DNA of 64,000 bases from Platycnemis pennipes (Eukaryota; Arthropoda; Insecta; Odonata; Platycnemididae). The first letter of the stretch is position 1. Every line of letters begins with the position of its first letter. Positions 55,348 through 64,000 of this stretch are shown piece by piece. The DNA is taken from contig OW121854.1 in assembly GCA_933228895.1 (NCBI GenBank), forward strand, positions 134,397,926 to 134,461,925, in the 5' to 3' direction. The notes beneath the pieces were generated by a model, which was given only the letters and a program-made list of their open reading frames with translations, did not search any database and was not told the origin of the DNA. A program made the position numbers and the translations under genes.

Positions 55348-56633
55348 TGACCCTCGACCATGGAAATCCAACTCAACGTAATAATTCCTTACCCGGGGGT
55401 ACTGCTTACCTACTACACTTATAGATGGTGCCGGTTGCGTTACTACAGAAGACCCGCTCAATTTGAATTCAACGTGTCGTCGTATTATATATTTCGCCAT
55501 ATTCCTAACTCTTTTATCGTTTTTCTGGTTTAAATTTAGAAATATAGAACTTACTCCAAATACGCAGGGTTTTAATTCATCTTCAATCTGCAATAGAAGT
55601 GGTCTTGGGCGTCACAGATAATAAAAACAATTGTTCCGGGCATGGAAATTGATGACTTTTATTGATTAAAAAAATGTTACACATCCATCGTCATAACCTA
55701 AATGAATGTTGCATATTTTAGGACAATAAATAATGGCACATTAAACATTTCTACAAATATGAAGTTATTATTAATATAAAAGAGGATTCTTATTATTTTA
55801 AGTTATTATTAATATAAAAGAGGAAGAAAGAAGGAAATAATGACAAAAGCTGCCTATCTCATGCGAGATTTAGAATGCCACTTTCTGGAGGCCAATCATC
55901 ACCAGGAATCAGAGTGGAGACTGGATTCTTACTGGAGTTTTTTTTCATTTCCTAAGAGCAATTGTTTTGTATTGGCTGGCTGATATTATTTGGTCAAAAA
56001 ACTTTTGTAATACGACTAATAATGTGCTACAACGTTAACAGTCACACTGGGAGAGAGGACTTAAGAATAATCAGATTCTCATTAAATCTTCAAATTACGA
56101 CGAATTAGTGGAGAACCACTAAACTAACATATTCACCTAACTTAAGCATACTTTCATAAAAATACTTGGAAACTGGATGAAATGAAGTATGCAACCCAAT
56201 AAATCTATGGATAGTTATAACGTCTGCATTACAAATATCAATATCAACTACAATCATGAAAGAAGCCTGAATGAATGAGGAAGAGTGAATACCCAAATGT
56301 GAGTGCCCACACTTACGAGCTGGTTGGCCATACAGACTCCGTACATTAAGGTTAAATTCATCTAGGGAGCTTCAAGGGTGTTTTTTTTAGTATTTACATA
56401 GACAATTAGTTTAGATACAGGAAGGAAATCTATTGCAGACACTTCCATTAGAATATATCCAAATTCAAAGTTCCTGACAGATCAACACATTCAGCAAGGC
56501 TGCACAATACAGCGTATTCTCATCTAAGTAACAACCAAATGGACCAAAAACAACACAAGAAGCTACTTCGTGATGAGATTCCCATTGTCATCAGTGCGTG
56601 CTCAAGTGCGATAGGCAATACTAACGATAGTAA
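55348..56633. other. No recognised gene
   Basis: A 98-codon frame on - at 55593-55297 overlaps the orphan ORF and has no motif. A duplicated TTATTATTAATATAAAAGAGG occurs at 55765 and 55803. Otherwise AT-rich. Confidence 0.4.
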
Positions 56634-57339
56634 CAATTTTTGGAGGAGGAATAATTCGATAGAGCGATCCTATACAATTAATAACACGAAGATCGAAAAC
56701 GTTGAAACCGTAAGATATTTAGGTGTAACAATCACTAAAGATTTATCGTGGGGAAGACACATAAGGGAAATATGCGGCCGAGCGAAGAGAAAGCTAGGAT
56801 TTATAAAAAGAGTACTTGGGAAATGTGATGAGAAGACAAAAGAGCGATGCTACTTTTCACTAGTTAGGCCCCACCTTGAGTATGCAGCCAGTGTATGGGA
56901 TCCTAATGAATTAGGTTTGATGAGAGAACTAGACAGTGTGCAGCGTAGAGCAGCTAGGTTCGTCAAAAGGTGTTACGATAGGTTGAGTAGTGTATCAGAA
57001 TTAATACAAGAATTAGGGTGGGAATCATTATCAGAGCGTAGATTAAAGTTCAGATTTAATCTATTGCAGAAATTTCAATCGGATAGCTTTACTGAAGATG
57101 TTAGGCACATATTGAAAACACCAGCGTATTATGCTAGATTCGACCAGATAAATAAGATTAGAGAGATAGATTGTCGTACAGATAGATTCAAAATGGCATT
57201 TTTCCCCCGTACTATAAGAGAACAGAATAGGCAGCATAGGAAAGGGATAGGTAGGGGAAATATTTTAGAGTATTCTGTAGTGCATGATGCATGTATTAAC
57301 CCCTCAAATACTATAGATACTAACAATCTAGTTGCATGA
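56634..57339 (+). pseudogene. LINE-B ORF2 C-terminal region, open
   Basis: The frame is open to a stop at 57339. Motifs: SWGRHIREICGRAKRKLGF, SLVRPHLEYAASVWDPNE, SVQRRAARFVKRCYDR, YYARFDQINKIREIDCRT, FFPRTIREQNRQHRKGIG, ending SNTIDTNNLVA. The upstream ATG at 56539 lies in flanking DNA. No RT catalytic domain, so it cannot act by itself. It is useful as the reference for reading the broken copies. Confidence 0.88.
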
Positions 57340-57455
57340 GACCCTTTAGTTGCTTGCTTGCATGCTAGTAGTGAATGCTTGGTGACCTTCACCCCCTGCC
57401 ACACACCCTCGCGGTGGCTTGCAGGGTATCGTGTAGATGTAGATGTAGATGTAGA
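56634..57455 (+). mobile_element. LINE-B 3' fragment, 5'-truncated, intact C-terminal frame
   Basis: Begins at CAATTTTTGGAGG inside ORF2 and ends with the hairpin and a four-unit GTAGAT tail. It is the cleanest LINE-B copy in the window and has no internal stop in the ORF2 C-terminus, so it is probably the youngest. Confidence 0.9.
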
Positions 57456-58107
57456 ATTGTCTTAAAGCACTTGAGGGTTACTCACTGATATTTACGCCAC
57501 CAAGCAGCACGAAAAAGCATATGTGTGACCAAATTCCGATGGTAGAAATGGCTTGAAAATATTTAATGCCAACACAATGCTAACATATAGTAACACAACC
57601 TGTATGATGAGACAAATTCATCGAAAAACTTTAATGCCTTACCAAGTGTCCGTTCGTGGAATTCAAATATACTACATTTCTGGATTAACAGCTGCTGACA
57701 GCGCAGAATTACTCAATTAGATGCTTTACGTCGAATTTCAACACAATTGTATTACTTCTTATACAGCCAAACTTAGGTAAACGGTCTTAATCACTGTTAT
57801 TGCAAATGAAAACAACAATTTCTCAACCGACTTTCAGCTTCAATGTAGAGTACGTACAGGCGGACTACGATCTTCATTTGTCAAAGGTTTCGATGTTGTA
57901 GTAGTAAAATTGATAATACGCTTCTAGTAATCTAGATGCAACGTTGAATATCTAAAATTTAAATTTTAAGAAGAGCTGAGTAAATATATTATATTTTAAT
58001 ATACGAAAACGTTTCATTAATAACCTACTACACTTATTGATGGCGTTACTGCAGGCGGTACCACATGCGCAATGCCAGTTGGACCCCTATGCCCTCGACC
58101 ACCGAAG
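57456..58107. other. No recognised gene
   Basis: AT-rich; nothing seen. Confidence 0.45.
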
Positions 58108-58418
58108 CTACGTTCTCATGTGGCCGCTTTTGCGTTGACGCACACTGCGCCGCCACCAATCAGAAGCGAGCACGCAGCCTGCGTTGACGTCGGGTCATCT
58201 TTCTGCGTTGACGCAGTTGCGTCAGAGCGAGGATCAACGCATTCTACCTGTCATTTGTTCGTCACGTGGTTCTTTCGCTGGATTGTCACGTATACCACGG
58301 TTTACCACCGTCGTATGTTTTGGTGCGTTGCTGCTGGCGCTGCCGGTGACATGAAGACAGGGTCGTGCCGCACAACGCAGCGTCAACGCAACGCAACGAC
58401 GGACACGTGAAAACGTAG
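58108..58418. mobile_element. MITE with imperfect terminal inverted repeats
   Basis: CTACGTTCTCATGTGGCC with TTTTGCGTTGACGC at the left; the reverse complement of the right end is CTACGTTTTCACGTGTCC with TTGCGTTGACGC. The inverted relation spans roughly 35 bp with small gaps. The interior repeats TGCGTTGACGCA-like palindromes. I see no clear target duplication, so the superfamily is open (hAT or PIF/Harbinger would be candidates). Confidence 0.65.
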
Positions 58419-58529
58419 ACACCTCTCGCCACTGGCTACTTGATCGCCGCACAGACACCAAGAATTTTTATTCAGCTACTCGCGAGATGTTTATGATGAA
58501 GATTAAATTAAGGGAGTGGCGAGAAAGTC

Positions 58530-58815
58530 CTCAGAAGAGATGGATAAAAATAGAAGTCATCTGAAAACGCTAAGAAGCAGCAGACGGAACAACTGGCCAC
58601 ATGATGAGACATGATAGTCTGATGACGACAATCGTGGAAGGAAGGGGTGAACGGGAAGAATGGCAGAGGAAGGCCTCGAATGAGATACAGAGAGCAAGAG
58701 ACGAAGGATGTGAAAGAGAAGAATTATGTAAACATGTTGAGGTTAGACGATAGGAGGATGAAACGGAAAGCTGCGTCCAACCAATCTGAGGACTGCTGAC
58801 CCATGATGATGATGA
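58530..58815 (+). mobile_element. RTE-type LINE 3' end
   Basis: On +, residues GKNGRGRPRMRYREQ and then NYVNMLRL, RRMKRKAASNQSED match the GKRGRGRPRxxY and RxEWRxASNQS ending of a common arthropod LINE, followed by an ATGATGATG tail. Frame breaks upstream. Same family, opposite strand, as 59840-60119. Confidence 0.72.
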
Positions 58816-59499
58816 CAAGGTTTTCACCTCCTGGTGTGTGAAGAGGAGGAGGAAGAAGTCCTGCTGGATGGACCATAAGACAGGCGGTACTTATAGGATA
58901 GAATGCAGGAGGAAAGAGAGTAAGAAGGATTTGGCTTAATCAGTAAGGGAAAGAGGACATATTCTAGATAAATGGTGCAAAGAGCCAACGGAAAGACACG
59001 TTAAAACAATGTAAAAGAGGGAAAGTGATCTAAAACCCCTTCGCCGAAGAAACACTGGCGAGCCAATTGTGGCTCTCTGGATACGTAAATGTGGCTCGGA
59101 ATTAAAATTAAAAATGAAATAATCTATCGTAGTTTCATTGCAATATTACGATGCTTAAATTTACAGATAAACTCGTGCATGTTGGAATTATAAATTGAAA
59201 GTAACAAACTTTCAACGCTTGGTTACGATTAGGAATCGTTTTTTAAATAACACGACATAAAACCCGACATTAATAATTTTTTTTCGGGAAATGCAAATCT
59301 CAGTACTCATACAACTTCAATAAGAGCAATTTTGGGTGATTTTTTTAAGTTTCAATGGGGGCCAAATTAAAACATTCCCTTGTAGAAGTATCACCTTACT
59401 TTTTTATTGCAATTAAAAACAAATCAAAGTTCTCGAAAACTTTTGTCGGTGTATGGGACACATTCGATTCTTCCGTCTCAAAAGTCATTCGACTCCCGT
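58816..59499. other. No recognised gene
   Basis: Purine-rich at 58820-59020 (GGAGGAGGAAGAAG), otherwise AT-rich. Nothing seen. Confidence 0.4.
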
Positions 59500-59640
59500 C
59501 AATTGAAGCACTTTGGGGTATAGCAAGAAGTTCCACAGAGAAAAAATCAGTCGCCTTGACCGGGACTCGAGCCCGGACCCCGTGATCGAAACTACTTGCG
59601 TGTACCGAGGTTTATTGATCACAGCGGACGATGAGCGAAA
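59500..59640 (-). mobile_element. tRNA-derived SINE
   Basis: On -, GGGTCCGGGCTCGAGTCCCG has the B box GGCTCGAGTCC (59573-59563), preceded by CGGTACACGCAAGTAG (A-box position) and followed by GTCAAGGCGACTGATTTTTT. The intact-looking T arm but irregular anticodon region argues for a SINE, not a gene. Confidence 0.62.
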
Positions 59641-59839
59641 GGGGTTCTTAATTTATTAGGGTAGCGCTGCCCGCTTACGCTTCAATTAGGCGAAGGAATT
59701 GGAGTGGAGAAAGTGAAGATGGGTTGTCGGTGAGACACGTCTTTTAGCAAAAGAAGAGGATGAGAACACCGGTATAGAGGCGAAGATTGTGTGTGTTTTC
59801 ATCTTCGGATGAGAGCAATGAAGATGAAACACAATGTTA

Positions 59840-60119
59840 ATCATCATCGGTCAACAATCCTAGGATTGGTTTGACGCAGCCCTCCACTCGATTCTTCTAT
59901 CGGCCAACCTCTTCATATTCACGTAATTCCTCTCTTTCACGTCCTGTACGACCTGTTCTATCTAACTCCCACTTCTCCCTCGACGATTGTCTTCATCAGG
60001 CCATCGTGTCTCAAGATGTGACCCATTAAGTTGTCCCGTCTTCTTTTTAAGGTTTCCAGTAGACATCTCTTCTCTCCCACTCTTCTTAAAACTTCTTTGT
60101 TTGTCACTCAATCGATGTT
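59840..60119 (-). mobile_element. RTE-type LINE 3' end
   Basis: On -, SGREEMSTGNLKKKTGQLNG-like residues, RWPDEDNRRGRS, then NYVNMKRLADRRIEWRAASN and an ATGATGATTA tail. The most readable copy of the family in the window. Confidence 0.75.
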
Positions 60120-60779
60120 AATTATATGGAGCCAATAAATTTTTCCGTTCTGCGTCCCTCAATGCATAGTTACGCTCAATATAATTTTTGTTATAATTTA
60201 GAGTAAATTGTTGGCTACACTGAGTTAAGGAGATAGGATTGGGCTAGCTTGTATACTGGACCATCTCATTTAATAAAGGGATTAAGCGAAAGTTATTCTG
60301 AATTTGTGGGGAAGAGACTGCGTGTTTATTTCACACACCCGATGAGGCACCCATTGCTTCTGGAGGCGCGGGAGCTGTTGAGGGTGGAATCGTAGTGGCA
60401 TCCCCACATTCCGGATGCGGCGATTGACCCAGCGAGGACTGCTCTTGCGGGAGCGGTTCCTCCGATGTGGGTGGGGGGCGGGGCCCGTTAGTGGTCTTAC
60501 GTGCCGAAGAGGCCTTTACGGGCATTCGGGTCCCACGGCCCTCCCAGACGGGCCCGACCACACTCGCTCCTGACCCACAGACATATGTAAGGCCCGACCG
60601 AAATGAATGCACGGTGACGCGCGATTAAAAAAAAAGTAAAAAGGGCTCCCACACTGAGGATCCACGAGAATCAAGTTCCGTCACCGCTCGCCAAATGGAA
60701 GCGTATTCTGCGACATGGCATACATCTCGGGTCCTCCAACTGTGGGACCCCCTGACTCGAGAATTATCTTTCTATCTAT
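60120..60779. other. No recognised gene; GC-rich frame on -
   Basis: A 93-codon frame on - (60612-60331) in a GC-rich patch is proline-rich with no motif. I cannot decide between a coding remnant and base-composition artefact. Confidence 0.35.
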
Positions 60780-60795
60780 ATCTACGACAGCCTAC

Positions 60796-61569
60796 GCGGA
60801 GCCTACCTCCGCTACCGGGGGGGAGTGGGAAGTGGTCCGTAGGCGGAGCTGTGGGGTCACCCTACACAAACGTGGAAATGCAGAGGCAGAGGTCGAGCCT
60901 TTCCCCGTTAGTAATAGGTTCGATGGGCTGTTGGAGGTCAGTGCATCGCCTCTGGAGGCTTCGCCGACTGGGAGTTGGGAAGGAAGGGAGGGAGTATTAG
61001 TGATAGGTAGCTCTAATGTCCGCCGGATAGTGGACTCGATGCGTGCCAGGGCCCGTCGGGAAGGAGGTGGTGAATCCCGAGGGAGAGGTGACGAAGAAAG
61101 GGTACGGTCCTGGGGTATACCAGGAGGTACGCTGCCCCAGGTGCCGAAGGCGTGGAAAGCAACGGTCAGTGCCACTAACTGCTCCAAGCTGCACGTAGTC
61201 GCCCATGTCCGCACTAACGACGCCGCGAAACAGGGTCCGAGGATGTAATGTATTCCGTAAGGGATCTACTACTTTTTTTTGGTATGCTCCGAGTTCCACC
61301 GCGTTCGTGGAGGTCTGGGTGTCTATATGAGGCTGACTATATGACTCTTGGTACCTAGGACGGATCGGGGGTTCATGGCCTGGAGCCGAGTTTTAGTTAT
61401 AAAGCGGAGACTTCGTGAAGTCTGTGGGAGCGAGGGAGCTGAGTTTTTGGACCTCGGGCCGGAGCTGGAAACGTGTCGGGTGCCCTTGAATCGCTCGGGT
61501 GTCCACTACACGGACGAGGCATCGTCTAGGGTAGCGCGTAGGATACTGGAGCATACACGTAGGGTTTAG
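60796..61569 (+). pseudogene. LINE-B ORF1: SGNH esterase-like domain
   Basis: Frames 60715-61248 and 61348-61569. VLVIGSSNVRRIVDSM, LHVVAHVRTNDAAK (the conserved GTND reads RTND here), PRTDRGFMAWSRVLVI and GVHYTDEASSRVARRIL. About 100 bp between the frames (61248-61348) is out of phase. The junction that is broken at 9185 in the other copy is intact here, which confirms the one-base loss there. Confidence 0.78.
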
Positions 61570-61786
61570 CTCATGTTGTAGCAGAGTGCATGCCAATCGC
61601 CGGGGAAAAATCGTGGAAGAATTTGACGGAAATTGCAGAGTAGCTTTAGAAGGTCAGAGAAAAACAGATAAATAAAAAGACGAACATGATAAATCATCAA
61701 AGGTAATAGGTGGATCAAATAGTCGGTCCGTTAAAAAATTATCAAGGAAAATTTTAGTTGGAAAAGAGCACCAAGAGAAAAACAGA

Positions 61787-62460
61787 TTGGGAGGAAGAAT
61801 TTCAGTGATGGTAGTGAATTGTCGTAGTTTAAGAAATAAAGTAGCTGAATATCACCACCTCATGAAACGTACTGTTGCAGATATTATCGTAGGTACAGAA
61901 AGCTGGCTTTCAAAGGACATATCAGATTACGAAGTATTTCCGAAGTGTTATACCGTATACAGAAAGGATAGAGTAAGCAGAAATGGAGGAGTATTTATAG
62001 CTGTGAAGGACCCGTATGTCAGTAGAAGAGAACTTATTTCCGAGCGAAATGTGGAAAGTATTTGGTGTTCAGTTAAAGTAAAAGTAGTAACGCAAAAATA
62101 TATATGTACGTGCATATTACAGGCCACCGGACGTAGAGGTCAACTCTATAATGGAACTAGAGTCAGAGATTACATTACTTTCTCGGAACGAGGATAGAGG
62201 AATAATAGTAGGCGGAGAATTCAATCTCCCTTCGATAGATTGGAATACGTGCAGTTTCATAACAGGAGGTAAGGATAAGGAACTCTGCGAATCACTGTTA
62301 AACACCTTTACGTCACAACAACTTCGTTCGTTACAACTACTGGTAACAAAACCGACCAGGGGAAACAACATTCTAGACTTATTAGCAATAAATATACCCG
62401 AAAGAAAACTAAATACAGTTACAGACACAGGAATTAGTGATCATAAAATAGTGCATGACT
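61787..62460 (+). pseudogene. LINE-B endonuclease domain, frameshifted
   Basis: Frames 61787-62197 and 62151-62465. VMVVNCRSLRNKVAEYHHL, GTESWLSKDIS, YRKDRVSRNGGVFIAVKDPY, then after a shift VGGEFNLPSIDWNT (the catalytic GDFN reads GEFN), TRGNNILDLLAINIPE and TGISDHKIVH. The D-to-E change would be expected to weaken or abolish nicking. Confidence 0.82.
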
Positions 62461-62765
62461 ACTAGTGATGACGGTTCAGGGCACTTTCACTCCAGGGGTC
62501 CCCTAGACGTCTTTTCGGGGGCGCTTTTAAACCCCGCCCCTCTTTTTGCCGTTTGGGGCAACCCAGCCCGCCCTTCGCGTCCGTGTGGCAACCCACCCCC
62601 ACCCCAATGGTACCTGGGGGTAACCCACCCGCCCTTCGCGTCCGTGTGGCAACCCACCCCCCACCCCCCACCCCCGATGGTGCGTAGGGGCAGCCCAGCC
62701 CTCCCCTTGCGTAACCTATGGTCTTCTCGAAACCTCGTGGGCGCTGCGAAGTTTCAGGGCACTTA
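62461..62765. repeat. ~63-bp GC-rich tandem repeat at the LINE break
   Basis: Two to three units with CGCCCTTCGCGTCCGTGTGG, CAACCCACCCCC and ATGGTACCTGGGGG. The array starts exactly where the LINE-B similarity ends, so the two may be causally linked. Confidence 0.7.
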
Positions 62766-63176
62766 ATGATCTATTATAGTGAAAAATGCCTAATTGGGAA
62801 GTGGCCAGGCAAGCTCTGGGCACTCATATGAAGCAAGGCCAATAGAAGTCGTATTTAGTTGAAAGTTAGGATGGCCGTTCAACGTTTACTTACATGAAAT
62901 CGAATACGTGCCTGAATGGCCTTGTTAGTTCGAGTGATAAACTCTGAGGTAGTGCAATGGATGAAAAGGGTACTTGGCGTCGCGAGGGGTTTGTTGGGGT
63001 GAAAATAGAATTTGAATGCATAGATTTCCATCGATCATTTTATTACATTGTAGAAACATACAGGCATACGGATGTGATAAAAAAAAAGACACACACACAC
63101 ACACGCGTGCATATTATTCACTTGTGGCAGTTAAGAGTTTTGTTTCCCTATTAACATTCTTATTTCAACAAAACAA
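62766..63176. other. No recognised gene; CA microsatellite
   Basis: (AC)n at 63090-63105. Otherwise nothing seen. Confidence 0.5.
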
Positions 63177-64000
63177 TTACAGGTTCAAATTGTTATGATG
63201 CATGATAGCATCGTTAAGAAAGTCATGTCCTTCACGAGTCTTTAAAATTGCACAAATTTCCTTGATTAAGCACTCAACATTTAAGGAGGATGGGGGAGTT
63301 TCTAACTCTGACACATTAATCTGAACATTGGAAACAATTTCACATAGAGGAATGTCCTGTTTATCGTCGCACGCACTTTGACGTGCGAGAAATATGGCAT
63401 CGAGGTACAAATGCAGTACTTTCAGGATGTAAGGAGACCAAGCGCACCGCTCCTCCCAGCGCAGCGTTACACACTCCGCATGAGTCATCAGTCCTTGCCA
63501 CGATGATTTCGCTAGGTATACACTGACATGTCCGTCGCTTGCGTTCACTTTCTCCACGACTATGGCCTTCGTACCGTATATGCATTTGAATCTCAACACG
63601 CAATTTCCGATTGGGATGCTGTGTGGCACCGCGTTATTATAAAAGTATGATGCGATGAGGTCAGCATTGTTGATTAACTCGCACCAACCTTCGTAGTCTA
63701 GCATTACGGAAAAACCTCCAACTCTGCCAATGGTTAAGAAAGGGGAGCACTCGTTCTTCACATCGATACCGATGGTCACTCGCTTCGTATCACTGTAATT
63801 CACTTTATAACCGCATTCGAGTAGTCCGAGATGTTCCGAACGAAAAGTCGGCGGGCGCGATGTTTCCGGCGGCGTTCGTTCATCCACCTCTACCTCCGCG
63901 GCGAGAGATGGCTCGTACGATGGGCGCCTATACTCCCTGCTGATGGGCGCGCGCGGGGAGTAGGGTCGGGAACCTCCACCCTTGGAGGTGCCTTTCACTC
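63177..64000 (-). CDS. Unrecognised ORF, at least 273 codons, continues past the window edge
   Basis: Open on - from the right edge of the window to a stop at 63177. The first codon inside that could start it is GTG (63998-63996), but the frame may extend upstream. Residues ~1-50 are rich in P, R and S (low complexity); residues ~50-270 look globular, with ECGYKVNYSDTKRVTIGIDV, FLTIGRVGGFSVMLDYEGW, VYLAKSSWQGLMTHAECV and ECLIKEICAILKTREGHDF. No frameshift or stop, and codon use looks natural. No signal peptide or membrane segment. I do not recognise the family. It may belong to a host gene or to a mobile element that extends beyond the window. Confidence 0.6.
   Translation of the reverse strand, partial: VKGTSKGGGSRPYSPRAPISREYRRPSYEPSLAAEVEVDERTPPETSRPPTFRSEHLGLLECGYKVNYSDTKRVTIGIDVKNECSPFLTIGRVGGFSVMLDYEGWCELINNADLIASYFYNNAVPHSIPIGNCVLRFKCIYGTKAIVVEKVNASDGHVSVYLAKSSWQGLMTHAECVTLRWEERCAWSPYILKVLHLYLDAIFLARQSACDDKQDIPLCEIVSNVQINVSELETPPSSLNVECLIKEICAILKTREGHDFLNDAIMHHNNLNL

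Larger units (their letters stand above)
60780..62460 (+). mobile_element. LINE-B copy: ORF1 and endonuclease, lacking RT and 3' end
   Basis: Colinear with the 5808-10190 copy from the ORF1 middle (ATGGEWEVVRRRSCGV) to the endonuclease end (TGISDHKIVHDY), then the similarity stops at about 62460, before any RT. LINE insertions normally lose their 5' end, so loss of the 3' half needs a secondary event. The N-terminal coiled coil of ORF1 is also missing. Confidence 0.82.

Noticed and set aside
54993..55376. 127-codon frame on - over the orphan ORF
   Set aside because: Third-position GC bias fits the + frame better, and no motif was found. Kept as a possible alternative only.
1..57455. CRISPR array from the recurring GATGTAGATGTAGATG words
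   Set aside because: These are LINE tail hexamers; no regular spacers, and the sequence is eukaryotic.
59563..59640. tRNA gene
   Set aside because: B box and T arm are good, but the D and anticodon arms are irregular; a SINE head is more likely.

Overview
This is nuclear DNA of an animal, most likely an arthropod and probably an insect. The evidence is the AT-rich, intron-bearing sequence with almost no long open frames. The window is packed with CR1/L2-like LINEs that share one 3' tail, Penelope-like elements with a GIY-YIG endonuclease, piggyBac, hAT and pogo-type remnants, tRNA-derived SINEs and a spliced DUF4806-type gene. I found no confident single-copy host gene, rRNA or functional tRNA. 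Species assignment is not possible from sequence reading alone.

Layout. 1-3118: LINE-A copy on + with endonuclease (EN) and reverse transcriptase (RT), broken by several frameshifts. 5808-10190: nearly full-length LINE-B copy on -, with ORF1 (coiled coil plus SGNH esterase) and ORF2 (EN-RT). 10203-12510: four abutting truncated LINE pieces, all on -. 12515-13153: Penelope-like 3' end. 13800-19577: further LINE pieces, one 0.5 kb MITE, a LINE-tail insertion with a 9-bp target duplication and two tRNA-type SINEs. 23541-24057: second copy of that MITE. 26537-27600: decayed piggyBac. 28537-31964: LINE-A/B pieces and an RTE-like remnant. 33215-34545: a ~140-bp tandem repeat split by a LINE-A insertion. 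35658-35806: pogo-type MITE. 36400-37115: Penelope-like piece with a hammerhead-like motif. 38712-42532: a hAT transposon with exact 8-bp target duplications, its middle interrupted by a fold-back Penelope-like element carrying hammerhead-like motifs in both arms. 44198-46840: LTR retrotransposon with complete 5' LTR, primer binding site, gag and the first codons of pol. 48925-54700: the most interesting block, an EnSpm/CACTA-like transposase remnant followed on the same strand by a multi-exon DUF4806-type gene; clusters of GGCGCC palindromes lie on both sides. 55021-55347: small GC3-rich orphan ORF. 56634-57455: young LINE-B 3' end with an intact 3' ORF2 frame. 58108-58418: a MITE. 58530-60119: two RTE-type LINE tails and a SINE. 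60780-62460: LINE-B ORF1+EN piece that lacks its 3' half. 63177-64000: an unrecognised, undamaged ORF that runs to the window edge.

How the parts relate. Almost everything is explained by successive insertion of selfish elements, often into one another: PLE into hAT, LINE into tandem repeat, LINE tail into LINE, LINE next to LINE. Autonomous activity in situ is unlikely for most copies because their frames are broken. The best-preserved modules are the hAT ends, the last two DUF4806 exons, the gag ORF, the LINE-B fragment at 56.6 kb and the ORF at 63.2 kb.
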